Assembly: GCA_947630925.1 (NCBI GenBank)
Contig: CANRJM010000007.1
Span: forward strand, 1-64,000
DNA length: 64,000 nucleotides
Reading direction: 5' to 3'
Source of the DNA: an uncultured Lachnospiraceae bacterium
Lineage (GTDB): Bacteria > Bacillota > Clostridia > Lachnospirales > Lachnospiraceae
In this document: piece by piece, positions 9,540-19,518 of the stretch
Position numbering within the stretch: position 1 is the first letter of the stretch
How the letters are laid out: each line of letters begins with the position of its first letter
Position numbers and translations under genes: made by a program
Notes under the pieces: model-generated
The model's input: only the letters and a program-made list of their open reading frames with translations
Told to the model about the DNA's origin: nothing
Databases searched by the model: none

Positions 9540-10457
9540 ATGACACCAACCCTGAAACTGATTGTCATACTATTCATCCTGATAATAAACACCTTGATTG
9601 CCCTTATGTATTTTATCCACGGATGTATTGTTACAAAAAAAGAAGGTTCTTTGTGTAAATATGTGATTCTGTCTATATTTATGTTCCTATGTCCGGTTGT
9701 TGGAGTACTTTTTTTAAGTTTAGGAACGCTTTGCTACCGTATATTTTATGACAGCAGCATTGATTTAGCAGCCATTACCTTTTCAAAAGACCGTGTTGAT
9801 ATTTTGGAGCATCCGGATGTAGAATCTGAAATCAACTTAGTTCCAATGGAAGAAGCGATTATGATTGACGACAAGGAAAGCCTGCGCCAGTTACTGCTTA
9901 CCGTTCTGCGCGGCGATATCTCCAAATCCATTAATGCTGTAACCAAAGCCTTAAACAGCGCTGACTCAGAAGCTTCGCACTATGCCGCTTCTGCCATTAT
10001 GGACATTATGAATGAGTTTCAAAATACGCTGCAAAAATTTCAGGCGCAGTTGGAAGCCAATCCGGATGACATTGAGATCACACAAATGTATATTGAATAT
10101 CTGATTCGGATGCTGTCTGCAAATTTCCTGTCTGCGCTGGAGTTGAAGACTTATGTCTATATGCTGTTACACATCTGCCAAAGTCTTTATGAAAAAGAAA
10201 AAACTGCAGTAAAGGTTGTCTATGAGACAAATCTGGTATATCTCCTTGTCCAGATTGAAGATATCGAAGCTGCAAGGCTTTGGATTGACCGCATGCAGGA
10301 AGATTATCCGGACGAACTGGAAATGTACCGTTGTATCCTGCACTTTTACTATGATACCAAGGATAAGGACCAATTTTTTGCACATTTAAATCAGCTAAAA
10401 CAATCAGATATTGATATTGATAAGGATTTATTAGAACTGATTCGTGTGTTCAGCTAA
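9540..10457 (+). CDS. pelE: PelE-like membrane/TPR protein
   Basis: Two N-terminal hydrophobic segments then an alpha-helical TPR-like C-terminus; immediately downstream of the PelD-like gene. Confidence 0.65.
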   Translation: MTPTLKLIVILFILIINTLIALMYFIHGCIVTKKEGSLCKYVILSIFMFLCPVVGVLFLSLGTLCYRIFYDSSIDLAAITFSKDRVDILEHPDVESEINLVPMEEAIMIDDKESLRQLLLTVLRGDISKSINAVTKALNSADSEASHYAASAIMDIMNEFQNTLQKFQAQLEANPDDIEITQMYIEYLIRMLSANFLSALELKTYVYMLLHICQSLYEKEKTAVKVVYETNLVYLLVQIEDIEAARLWIDRMQEDYPDELEMYRCILHFYYDTKDKDQFFAHLNQLKQSDIDIDKDLLELIRVFS

Positions 10458-10490
10458 AATATAATAATCGCAAAACGTTCATTTCCTCCA

Positions 10491-10521
10491 TATACTTTTT
10501 TGAATCGTTTCGCAATTACCT
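10491..10521 (-). repeat. 31-bp intergenic repeat, copy 1
   Basis: TATACTTTTTTGAATCGTTTCGCAATTACCT; reverse complement matches 26279-26309 at 30/31 positions. Confidence 0.95.
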
Positions 10522-10553
10522 GACTAAATAATACGAAAGGGGAGAAAGAAGCT

Positions 10554-12980
10554 ATGTCTATGGAATATATCACAATCAAAGAACTGATACAAGTCTTTCT
10601 TGCCTATATGTTCAGTGTATACTGTGTCCCTGCTTTTGTCTTCCATAAATTGCTTCATAAAAAAAGCCTTTCTTATAAATTTATCGTATATACTCTGATT
10701 GGCAATTTTTATATGATTAATATTGTCTTTTTGATTTTTTTGCTGCATATTTCCGGGAAACTGTCCTTATATCTTTTTACGGTCGTTCCAATCACAATCG
10801 GCTGGTTAAAGATAAACAAGCCGCAGATCAAACGCTTTTTTACCTTGTTTGCCACAACCTTTTCCCGGCTTTTTCTCGGAGAAACAAAAATCCGGACAAT
10901 TTTAGATCTGCTTTTTTATCAGCCAAAAAAAATCATAAAAACAGAAATTCGAGCGATATTCTCCCATATCGTACATCATTTTATAGAGTGGGGTATGTTA
11001 GCGGGACTTCTTAGCTTTGATCTCTGGTATTATGGCTACCAGACAGTAACTAAGTATGTATATGGGACTTCGGATATTGTCGTACACCACGAATGGATCA
11101 ACCAAATGGATGAACATGTCATTTTCTATAACGGCATTTATCCCTTTGGTTTCCATAATGTTATCTACTTCCTGCATAATATTTTTGGAATATCAATTTT
11201 GTCCATTATGCGCGTATTTGGTGTAGTTTCAACATTATTTATCTATATTATGCTTTATTTACTGCTCCGCAAAGTCTGCCGTTCCAGATACCTTCCGATT
11301 TTTGGCGTATTTATCTTTACACTGCCGCATATATTTAACTTTCAGGGCACCATGCGTTACCAGTGGTCTCTTCCCCAGGAATTTGCCATGGTTTTCCTCT
11401 ATCCCTGCGCCTATTTTCTGATTCAGTTTTTTGAGCGGAAGAAAAAAGAATTAATCACGGAAAAAGAATTAAAAACAAAAAACAAGTTATATACCTGGAT
11501 TGCACAATATTCTGTCCGCCCAAGCACAAGAAGCCTGATTTTTTGCGGAATGTCTTTTTCCATGACGCTTGCCGTTCATTTTTACATTACCATTATTGCT
11601 ATTTTTTTACTGCTCGCCATATTTCTTGCCTACTTCCCAATCGGCTTTTACTATCGGTATTTTCTGCCGATTGCTGCCGCTGCGCTGTTAAGCGTTTTTT
11701 CCGCCGTTCTCCCATTGGGAATCGGCTATCTGCAGGGAACCGATATGGAAGGTTCCTTACGATGGGCGCTGAATACCATGTCCTCTGGCAGCGAAGAAGA
11801 TTCTGACGCAGAAACAGACAACGAGCCCACTTCCGATACAGGAAATGACGATACTAAGAAAAATGTGGACCAAAAATCCAAACAGGCAAAAAATAACCAA
11901 AATATATCTGCAAAAACAAAGAGCCCGGATGCAAAGGAGAATGACTCTTTTTGGGCCGGTGTTTCCAGAAAACTGTCTGAAAAATGGGAATCTGCATCCC
12001 AATATGCGGATTCTTTCTTTCAGAAAGCAAAAAAGAAAGTAAAAAAATTTAATCAGAAAGCCGGCGCGGTATTGGAAGATGTATATGATCTTCCGGAAAT
12101 GATTCAGCCGTTACTATTATCACTGGAAGCGTTATCCGCTGTTTTGATATTGTTTATTGTTATCCGCCGTCTGTTCTATTATCGAAACCTTCTTGGCATA
12201 TGCATCTATATGTTTTTTATGGTCATGCTGATGTGCGCGCCGGCCTTTTCCCTGCCAGCCGTTATGGACGGAGCGCGCGCCAGGCTTTTCCTGACATATG
12301 CAACTCCTTTGTATGCCACATGCCTTGTGGATATCGCCTATGCCATATTATGCAGGCCTTTCCGTTATCATCGGTTTACGGAGATCCTGCCAATCGGACT
12401 TACGGCTGCACTTGTTTATTTAACGATAACCAATCATATGGTCAAACCGTTGAATATTATTTATGCGCTGCAGCTACCGGGAGAAATGGAATGCAATTAC
12501 CGGATTATGAACGAATATCCGGATAAAAGCTGGACTATCGTTACCACGACAAACAGTTACGCGCTGATCCGCCAAAGGGGATGGCTTTACGAAACCTGTT
12601 CCTTTTTGGAAAAAATGGATGACTATACAAAAAATAAACAAATTACCATACCATCCAAATATGTATTTTTCTATATTGAAAAATATCCGGTTGATTACGG
12701 TTCCTTTAATCTGGTAACGGAGCCCGTAAATACAAGTGAATACGTTTCAGAAACAGCCGCAATGGAAAAAGCGGAATATCAGGGGGGCAGCGTGTATTCT
12801 ACCATGAACCGTTACATATTGGAAAGCAAATTATTCTATTGGGCAAAGGCATTTGAAATAGAATACCCGCGTGAATTTCAAGTTTATTATGAGGATGACC
12901 AGTTCATCTGCTACCGTATTATTCAAAATGAATATCATTTGTACAATTTTGCAATTAATTATAAATACAATAATCAATAG
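10554..12980 (+). CDS. Large polytopic membrane protein, probably GT-C-like glycosyltransferase
   Basis: 808 aa, many TM segments, early acidic loop GTSDIVVHHEWINQMDEHVIFYNGIYPFGFHNVIYF; hydrophilic insert ~SSGSEEDSDAETDNEPTSDTGNDDTKKN. Confidence 0.55.
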   Translation: MSMEYITIKELIQVFLAYMFSVYCVPAFVFHKLLHKKSLSYKFIVYTLIGNFYMINIVFLIFLLHISGKLSLYLFTVVPITIGWLKINKPQIKRFFTLFATTFSRLFLGETKIRTILDLLFYQPKKIIKTEIRAIFSHIVHHFIEWGMLAGLLSFDLWYYGYQTVTKYVYGTSDIVVHHEWINQMDEHVIFYNGIYPFGFHNVIYFLHNIFGISILSIMRVFGVVSTLFIYIMLYLLLRKVCRSRYLPIFGVFIFTLPHIFNFQGTMRYQWSLPQEFAMVFLYPCAYFLIQFFERKKKELITEKELKTKNKLYTWIAQYSVRPSTRSLIFCGMSFSMTLAVHFYITIIAIFLLLAIFLAYFPIGFYYRYFLPIAAAALLSVFSAVLPLGIGYLQGTDMEGSLRWALNTMSSGSEEDSDAETDNEPTSDTGNDDTKKNVDQKSKQAKNNQNISAKTKSPDAKENDSFWAGVSRKLSEKWESASQYADSFFQKAKKKVKKFNQKAGAVLEDVYDLPEMIQPLLLSLEALSAVLILFIVIRRLFYYRNLLGICIYMFFMVMLMCAPAFSLPAVMDGARARLFLTYATPLYATCLVDIAYAILCRPFRYHRFTEILPIGLTAALVYLTITNHMVKPLNIIYALQLPGEMECNYRIMNEYPDKSWTIVTTTNSYALIRQRGWLYETCSFLEKMDDYTKNKQITIPSKYVFFYIEKYPVDYGSFNLVTEPVNTSEYVSETAAMEKAEYQGGSVYSTMNRYILESKLFYWAKAFEIEYPREFQVYYEDDQFICYRIIQNEYHLYNFAINYKYNNQ

Positions 12981-12992
12981 GGAGGTATTTTT

Positions 12993-14792
12993 TTGACCAT
13001 AACAAGATCAAGCTTTGTCGTAATATCCATTACGATGCTGACCATACTCTTTTTGTTCCAGTTTTCCAATCTTTCGTCGATGTACACATCAAGAGCAACA
13101 AATAACAACAGTCAGCAGCAGACAGAGTATTTACATGCAAACGAAACCGTTCAACACACTGATTTAATGTCAACCAGTTCCTATACGACTGCAATTATTG
13201 GCGACGACCTGAATATAGAAACAAGCATTGCGAAAGAATGGTGCGTCTATGTAAAACGGACCTACTGTGAATACAAAGACCTGCAAACTTTTCTCAATAA
13301 ACTTTCACAACACTGTAAATTTGTGATACTGGGAGCAGATGCGGTAAGCACGCAATCGGAAATTGACATTTTAAAAGAAATTACAGACCTGGGCATTAAT
13401 ATTATTTTCACAAGCATACCAGACAGTTCGCTTATCGAATCCTCTGATACATTACAGCAGATCCTCGGTATCAAACGAATTATATCCAAAAACTTTTACA
13501 CGAACGGCATGACACTGTTTGAAGGATTTTTACTGGGCGGCAAAACAACATACCACAAATTGAAAACACATGTCCCATATTTTGAATTGCGCTCTGGAAC
13601 AAAAACGTACGCCGTCGGGGAAGTCAAAGGACAAAAAGCAAAAAAAATAAAAAACGAAGAACTGCCTCCTCTTATCTGGAGAACGTATTTTAATAACAGT
13701 TTTATACTTGCCGCCAACGGCGAATTTTTTGAGGATCATACGGGGCTTGGCATACTGACTTCGATGCTCTCTGAAACAGACGACTATTTTATCTATCCGA
13801 TTGTCAATGCACAGAGTGTAGTATGTCAGAACTATCCTTATCTTTCCAATGAAAATTCACCGGAAATGTCCAAACACTACTATCATTCCACAAAATCTTT
13901 CTGTGAAAATGTACTTTGGCCGGATTTTGCCCAAATTTTAGATCATACCGGCGATAAGTTTACCGGTATGATTGCGCCAAAGTTTGAATACAGCCATTCG
14001 GAAGAAAAAATCCTTGCGGAGTCCATAGACTATTATTTCCGGCAGTCGGAAAAGATTTCCGGCGAACTCGGCATTTCCGGAGATCAGATGGAAAGTAAGA
14101 ATTTCTATACCAAAAAATTGAAGGAGGATTCCAAAGTCCTAAAAAAATACCTGCCGAATTACGCATTTAAAGTATTTTCTCCGGGCAAAATGCCAGAAGA
14201 AATTTATAAAGATTATATTGGGAAGAAAAACAGGGACACCATCCTCTCCGACATCCATACTATCCTGCTTTCCAAAGAAACAGAAAAGAAACCGATTCTT
14301 TCTTTTTACAATGAAGATATCCTTTCTGTCACAGGTACGATAGACGGCTTTTCGCATACGGATGAAGAAGATTTATATCTTCGCAGCATTGAAACAGCAT
14401 TGGGATATTCTGCTGCAACGTTGGATTTTACGAAAGTAGTTTATCCAACCTCCATACAGGACGACTGGACAGAGCTTTCCAGAAATTTTTCACGCTACTT
14501 AAGTACTTATTGGATGGAATTTCGAAATGCATTTGACCAGGTTACGATATCGAATGCAGATATTAAGGCGCGCCGTTTTCTGGCATTGACGTATAACTCG
14601 TTTCGCCGGGATAATACCATTACCTTATCTATCTCAAATTTTCAGAACGAAGCTTCCTTCATCCTGAATCTGTCAAACGAACAGATTAGCTCCATCAGCG
14701 GCGGAACCTTTTTGAAAATTGAGGATGATAAATATCTGATTGCCGCTTCTGAGAAAGATATCGTAATCCGGCTGGCCACTGACGTTAAATAA
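12993..14792 (+). CDS. DUF2194-like exported protein of a Pel-type locus
   Basis: N-terminal signal anchor and large extracytoplasmic region; position between GT-C and PelF. Family name from memory. Confidence 0.5.
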   Translation: MTITRSSFVVISITMLTILFLFQFSNLSSMYTSRATNNNSQQQTEYLHANETVQHTDLMSTSSYTTAIIGDDLNIETSIAKEWCVYVKRTYCEYKDLQTFLNKLSQHCKFVILGADAVSTQSEIDILKEITDLGINIIFTSIPDSSLIESSDTLQQILGIKRIISKNFYTNGMTLFEGFLLGGKTTYHKLKTHVPYFELRSGTKTYAVGEVKGQKAKKIKNEELPPLIWRTYFNNSFILAANGEFFEDHTGLGILTSMLSETDDYFIYPIVNAQSVVCQNYPYLSNENSPEMSKHYYHSTKSFCENVLWPDFAQILDHTGDKFTGMIAPKFEYSHSEEKILAESIDYYFRQSEKISGELGISGDQMESKNFYTKKLKEDSKVLKKYLPNYAFKVFSPGKMPEEIYKDYIGKKNRDTILSDIHTILLSKETEKKPILSFYNEDILSVTGTIDGFSHTDEEDLYLRSIETALGYSAATLDFTKVVYPTSIQDDWTELSRNFSRYLSTYWMEFRNAFDQVTISNADIKARRFLALTYNSFRRDNTITLSISNFQNEASFILNLSNEQISSISGGTFLKIEDDKYLIAASEKDIVIRLATDVK

Positions 14793-14863
14793 ATGGATTC
14801 GGCAAGAAAAAAGCCGTTCAAGCAAAGAGAAACAACATTTCCTTTGCAGAAATGAGGTAAATT

Positions 14864-16333
14864 ATGAAAGTATGTATTATTGTAGAGGGCTGCTATCCTT
14901 ATGTGGTAGGCGGCGTATCCAGTTGGGTACACAGTTTGATCAGGCAGTTCCCAAATATAGAATTTATTATACAGACCATTGTTGCTGACCGAAGCATGCG
15001 TGGTAAATTTGTATATGAACTACCGGAAAACGTATCAGAAGTCCGCGAAATCTATGTGCAGGATACGGATTGGGTGGGAACGAAAAAACACAGAAAAAAA
15101 TTTCGTCTCCAAAAGAAAGATTTTGATGCGCTGCAAAGCCTGATACTGAATAAAGACATTAACTGGGATGGTGTATTTCGCTTTTTTTCCAATAAATCGT
15201 TTTCTATCAATGATCTCCTGATGGGAAAAGACTTTTTTCTTATGGCGAAAGCACTTTATGAGGAGCGGTATGACAATATTACCTTCTCCGATTTCGTCTG
15301 GTCTCTTCGCTCGATGTATCTCCCACTTTTCCTCTGCATGAAATCGCCGTTGCCAAAAGCAGATCTTTACCACTGTGTTGCAACCGGCTATTCCGGTGTG
15401 ATAGGAAGCATGGCAAAAACACTGTACGGCGGAGCGTTGCTGATCTCTGAACATGGTATCTATTCCAGAGAACGCGAAGAAGATATCATCAAAGCAAACT
15501 GGGTACAAGGTTCCTACAAAAATATCTGGATTGAATACTTTAAGAAAATGTCTACCTGCGCCTATCAGACTGCGGATAAGGTTACGTCATTATTTGAATA
15601 TGCGCGCAGCCTTCAAATAGAACTTGGCTGTCCGGAGCAAAAGACGTTAATTACTCCAAATGGCATTGAACCTTCCCGTTTTGAAAATATTCCGGGCAAA
15701 AAAGAGGAAGACAATGGATTTTTTAATATTGGCGCAGTTCTCCGAATTGCTCCGATTAAAGATGTAAAAACGCTGATTAATGCTTACCATTATGCCAAAG
15801 AAAGAGAACCTTCTCTTAAGCTATGGATTATGGGCCCCTGGGAGGAGGAAGATCCTTATGCAAAAGAAGTCTTTCGTCTGGTGGAAAATCTAAAGCCGAA
15901 AGATCTGATCTTTACCGGTAGAATTAATGTTACCGAATATCTGGGCAGAATGGACGCAACCATTCTCTCCAGCATCAGCGAGGGACAACCGCTGACCATT
16001 CTGGAAGGATTTGCAGCAAAATGTCCTGCAATCGCTACAAATGTCGGCAACTGCGAGGGATTGATCTATGGAGAAGGCGACGACGCCCTGGGTTCAGCAG
16101 GAATCGTTGTCGATACGATGTCTGTTGCAGGCCTGTCAGACGCTATGGTAAAACTGGCCAGAGAACCGGAATTGGCAAAACATATGGGAGAGATTGGCTA
16201 TCAACGTCTGATGAATAAATATCAGTTATCCCAAATGAGGGAAACCTATCGGCAGCTATACAAAAAAATGGCAGAAATCAGCGGATGTCAATGGAAGGAG
16301 GACGCTTATGGCAAGTCTGGGCAAAACAATTAA
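14864..16333 (+). CDS. pelF: PelF-family GT4 glycosyltransferase
   Basis: MKVCIIVEGCYPYVVGGVSSWVHSLIRQFP N-terminus characteristic of PelF; SEGQPLTILEGFA GT4 motif. Confidence 0.9.
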   Translation: MKVCIIVEGCYPYVVGGVSSWVHSLIRQFPNIEFIIQTIVADRSMRGKFVYELPENVSEVREIYVQDTDWVGTKKHRKKFRLQKKDFDALQSLILNKDINWDGVFRFFSNKSFSINDLLMGKDFFLMAKALYEERYDNITFSDFVWSLRSMYLPLFLCMKSPLPKADLYHCVATGYSGVIGSMAKTLYGGALLISEHGIYSREREEDIIKANWVQGSYKNIWIEYFKKMSTCAYQTADKVTSLFEYARSLQIELGCPEQKTLITPNGIEPSRFENIPGKKEEDNGFFNIGAVLRIAPIKDVKTLINAYHYAKEREPSLKLWIMGPWEEEDPYAKEVFRLVENLKPKDLIFTGRINVTEYLGRMDATILSSISEGQPLTILEGFAAKCPAIATNVGNCEGLIYGEGDDALGSAGIVVDTMSVAGLSDAMVKLAREPELAKHMGEIGYQRLMNKYQLSQMRETYRQLYKKMAEISGCQWKEDAYGKSGQNN

Positions 16334-17810
16334 AAAGTCTTTTGAGAAAAAGACCATATCGACAACGGCGTTTGGAGGCATTATCAGTACATTTACTACC
16401 ATAGCCCCTATGTTCCTAATCATGGGCGGCATCATGATATTATATAAGGTATTAAATTATGACAGCATAATCTATTCGGACCGTTTGCTTTTTACCTGCA
16501 GTATTTTATACATCTTTATCTTTTCCCTGCTATGCACTTCGCCGTTTAATTCCGTAATTTCCCGTTATATTACGGACCGCATTTTTGAGGAAAGGTACGA
16601 TACGATCCTCCCCTGCTTCTATGGCGGTCTTTTTCTGAATCTTACGGTTTGCTGCGCCATCGGCATTCCCTTTTACATATACGCTTTTTGGTTTGGCGGC
16701 ATTGATATTGTGTTTGTATTTTTATGCTTTTGCGCCTTTATTGGGTTATCCCTTGTTTTTTACTGCATGCTCTTTTTGTCCATTACAAAGGATTACACCA
16801 AAATATCACTTTTCTTTGCAATTGGCGTCATTACCATGGTACTGTCTGCGCTTGCTTTGGTAAAACTTCTGCATGTGCCGATCATTATGGGGATGATGAC
16901 AGCAATCGTTGCCGGATTTCTCAGTATTGCGATTGCAGAATGCGCATATATAAAAGGCTATTTTCACAGTAATAATGAACAGTATTTTGACTTTTTGTCC
17001 TATTTCAAAAAATACTGGACGCTTTCTCTGACAAACCTTTTTTATACCTTAGGTCTTTATATCCACAATTTTATTTTCTGGTCTCTGAATGACCATATTG
17101 TCGTAAAACAGACCTATATCTGTTATCCGCCATATGATATGGCAACCTGTATTGCCATGTTTACTAATATCTCCGCAAGTGTTATTCTAATCACACAGAT
17201 TGAATTACACTTTCATGAACGGTATAAGGCATATTCTGAAGCAGTAATCGGCGGGCGTTTGCGTGATATTACAAAAGCAAAAAACAGAATGTTCTCACTT
17301 CTGTCCAATCAGTTAATGGACGTAGTAAGGAACCAGTTTATTATTTCAGTTCTTTTGTATCTTCTTTGCGTGGTATTTCTTCCCCGGTTTGGCTTTGCCG
17401 GTTTAGTAATGGAGATTTACCCATGCCTTGCGGCTGGCTACTTTGTCATTTTCTTACTGTATTCGGGAATTATTTTTCTCTTCTACTTCAATGACAGAGT
17501 CGGGTCTATTCTGACAACGCTTGTCTTTGTACTGCTTACCGCTTTGATCAGCTTTTTTGCCAGAAACTTTGAACCAATCTGGTATGGCATCGGTACTTTT
17601 ATCGGTTCATTTGCCGGATGGTTTGTCGCCTATTTTCGTCTGCGCTGGGTGGAACGAAATCTGGATGAACACATATTCTGTCAAGGAAAGCTGATACCGG
17701 AAACGTATGAAGCCATTCCTTCCGGTATTGTCTATACCCTTCCGAAAGACGATGAAGCCGAGTTAAATGCAGATACGCAACAGGAACTAAAGGAGGCGAG
17801 GAGACTATGA
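16308..17810 (+). CDS. pelG: PelG-like polysaccharide transporter (MVF/MATE-type)
   Basis: ~12 TM polytopic protein overlapping the end of pelF by 26 nt; RBS GGAGG before ATG 16308. Confidence 0.85.
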   Translation: MASLGKTIKKSFEKKTISTTAFGGIISTFTTIAPMFLIMGGIMILYKVLNYDSIIYSDRLLFTCSILYIFIFSLLCTSPFNSVISRYITDRIFEERYDTILPCFYGGLFLNLTVCCAIGIPFYIYAFWFGGIDIVFVFLCFCAFIGLSLVFYCMLFLSITKDYTKISLFFAIGVITMVLSALALVKLLHVPIIMGMMTAIVAGFLSIAIAECAYIKGYFHSNNEQYFDFLSYFKKYWTLSLTNLFYTLGLYIHNFIFWSLNDHIVVKQTYICYPPYDMATCIAMFTNISASVILITQIELHFHERYKAYSEAVIGGRLRDITKAKNRMFSLLSNQLMDVVRNQFIISVLLYLLCVVFLPRFGFAGLVMEIYPCLAAGYFVIFLLYSGIIFLFYFNDRVGSILTTLVFVLLTALISFFARNFEPIWYGIGTFIGSFAGWFVAYFRLRWVERNLDEHIFCQGKLIPETYEAIPSGIVYTLPKDDEAELNADTQQELKEARRL

Positions 17811-18238
17811 CACCATCTGTTCAGATTACAATTATCGCACTGGGAATCATTTTGCTGTTTGCCGTTATACGTGCGGCCATTCAGAAAAAAATTGCAGAAT
17901 CTCATGCGCTCCTTTGGATTTTTCCCTGCCTTATAATCATTATCGGAGGACTTTTTCCGCAACTAACTTATGTTTTATCCAATGTGTTTAATACCTCATA
18001 TCCTCCTGCTATTATTTTTGCTTTTGCAATCATTATTGTATATTTAATCCTGTTCCAGTGTTTTAAGTCTCTCTCGGTTCTGACTATGAAGAATAAAGAA
18101 CTGGCATCACAGACAGCCATTCTTGCACAGCAGATCCAAAATCTGGAAACGGAACTGGAAACATTAAAGCAAAATGAAAAAGAGGAAGTAAAACCGGAAA
18201 CATTGGAACAAACTATAAAAGAGGAAGCAAAACCGTGA
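17807..18238 (+). CDS. DUF2304-like small membrane protein
   Basis: 143 aa, three hydrophobic segments plus C-terminal coiled coil; ATGA overlap with pelG. Confidence 0.6.
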   Translation: MTPSVQITIIALGIILLFAVIRAAIQKKIAESHALLWIFPCLIIIIGGLFPQLTYVLSNVFNTSYPPAIIFAFAIIIVYLILFQCFKSLSVLTMKNKELASQTAILAQQIQNLETELETLKQNEKEEVKPETLEQTIKEEAKP

Positions 18239-19452
18239 AAAAAAAGATATTATTTGTGATCAATACTATGGGACGCGCTGGTGCAGAACGGGCGCTGGTT
18301 TCCTTTATCAATACCCTGCCGCAGGAACAATGTGACATTTCCCTGCTCTCTTTGATTAACCGGGGAGAAACCTTTGATGAACTCCCCGCGCATGTTACTG
18401 TTCTCAACAAAAAGCCGGACAATCGTTCCGTCCTGTCTTTTGGCGGCAAAATTGCATTGATAAAAACGACGCTGCGTTGCTTTTTTTATCACTTGCGTGG
18501 TTTTTCCCTTCTGGGATATGTCATAAAAAACCTTTGGCTTCAATTAAGACAACATAGACTTCAGCCGGACAAACTCCTTTGGCGCATTCTGGCAAAGGGC
18601 ACAAAGGCCCCAGAGGAAACTTACGATCTTGCAGTTGCCTATTTGGAAGGTGGCAGCACCTACTTTGTCGCAGATTTTGTCCACGCAAAACAAAAAGCTG
18701 CCTTTATTCATATTGACTATGTGAAAGCCGGATATACAAAGCGTCTGGATTTAGATGCCTATGATAAGATCCATCGTATTTTTTCCGTATCAAAAGAGGC
18801 GGGGGAAAGCTTTCTTACGCTCTATCCACAGCATCGGGAAAAACTGTTTCTTTTCCGCAACATTATAGATACCGATAGAATCCGGAAAGAAAGTATGCAA
18901 ACGATTCCGTCCTCTGATTTGTTTTTAAAGAGTCAGACAGCCTATAAACTGCTTACCGTCGGCAGGCTCAATCCACAAAAAGCATATGAGATCGCAATCC
19001 CCGCTCTCCGCATCCTCCGGAATCGCGGGATTGATGCCGATTGGTTTGTTTTGGGCGAGGGCCCTCTCAAAAAGAAGCTGAAAAAGCAAATCCAGCGGGA
19101 ACATCTGCAGCAGCATTTTATCCTATTGGGCAGCAGACCGAATCCTTATCCCTATTACCGTCTGGCAACGCTATATCTGCACTGTACACGCTTTGAAGGC
19201 AAAAGCATTGCCATAGAAGAGGCACAGGCGCTGGGAAAAGCCATTATCGCCTCCGACTGCACGGGAAACCGGGAGCAGATCCGGCATCAGGAAACCGGCC
19301 TTTTAGTCCCGCTCAATGCAAATGCGATTGCAGATGCAATCGAAGAACTGATCAACCAGCCGGAACAAATTCAGGCATTTGAACAGGCAAGCCATTCTGT
19401 TCAATTGATACACCGGGAAGACCTTGCGGCATTTTGGGAACTGCTTGCCTGA
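18235..19452 (+). CDS. GT4 family glycosyltransferase
   Basis: KKKILFVINTMGRAGAERALVSF and VGRLNPQKAYEIAI, CTRFEGKSIAIEEAQALGKAII; GTG start overlapping previous stop. Confidence 0.88.
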   Translation: MKKKILFVINTMGRAGAERALVSFINTLPQEQCDISLLSLINRGETFDELPAHVTVLNKKPDNRSVLSFGGKIALIKTTLRCFFYHLRGFSLLGYVIKNLWLQLRQHRLQPDKLLWRILAKGTKAPEETYDLAVAYLEGGSTYFVADFVHAKQKAAFIHIDYVKAGYTKRLDLDAYDKIHRIFSVSKEAGESFLTLYPQHREKLFLFRNIIDTDRIRKESMQTIPSSDLFLKSQTAYKLLTVGRLNPQKAYEIAIPALRILRNRGIDADWFVLGEGPLKKKLKKQIQREHLQQHFILLGSRPNPYPYYRLATLYLHCTRFEGKSIAIEEAQALGKAIIASDCTGNREQIRHQETGLLVPLNANAIADAIEELINQPEQIQAFEQASHSVQLIHREDLAAFWELLA

Positions 19453-19518
19453 CCGTTCCGCCAAAATCCGCTTATCATCCAATAAATATATCAATCAATT
19501 GCAAAAGGAGTTTTTCAT

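Noticed and set aside
10491-10521. Repeat core as a CcpA cre site
   Set aside because: TGAATCGTTTCGCA has TG...CA ends, but its central CG is shifted one base from the cre consensus and other positions mismatch.
15035-15508. Minus-strand 157-aa ORF
   Set aside because: Antisense to pelF; no recognisable motif.
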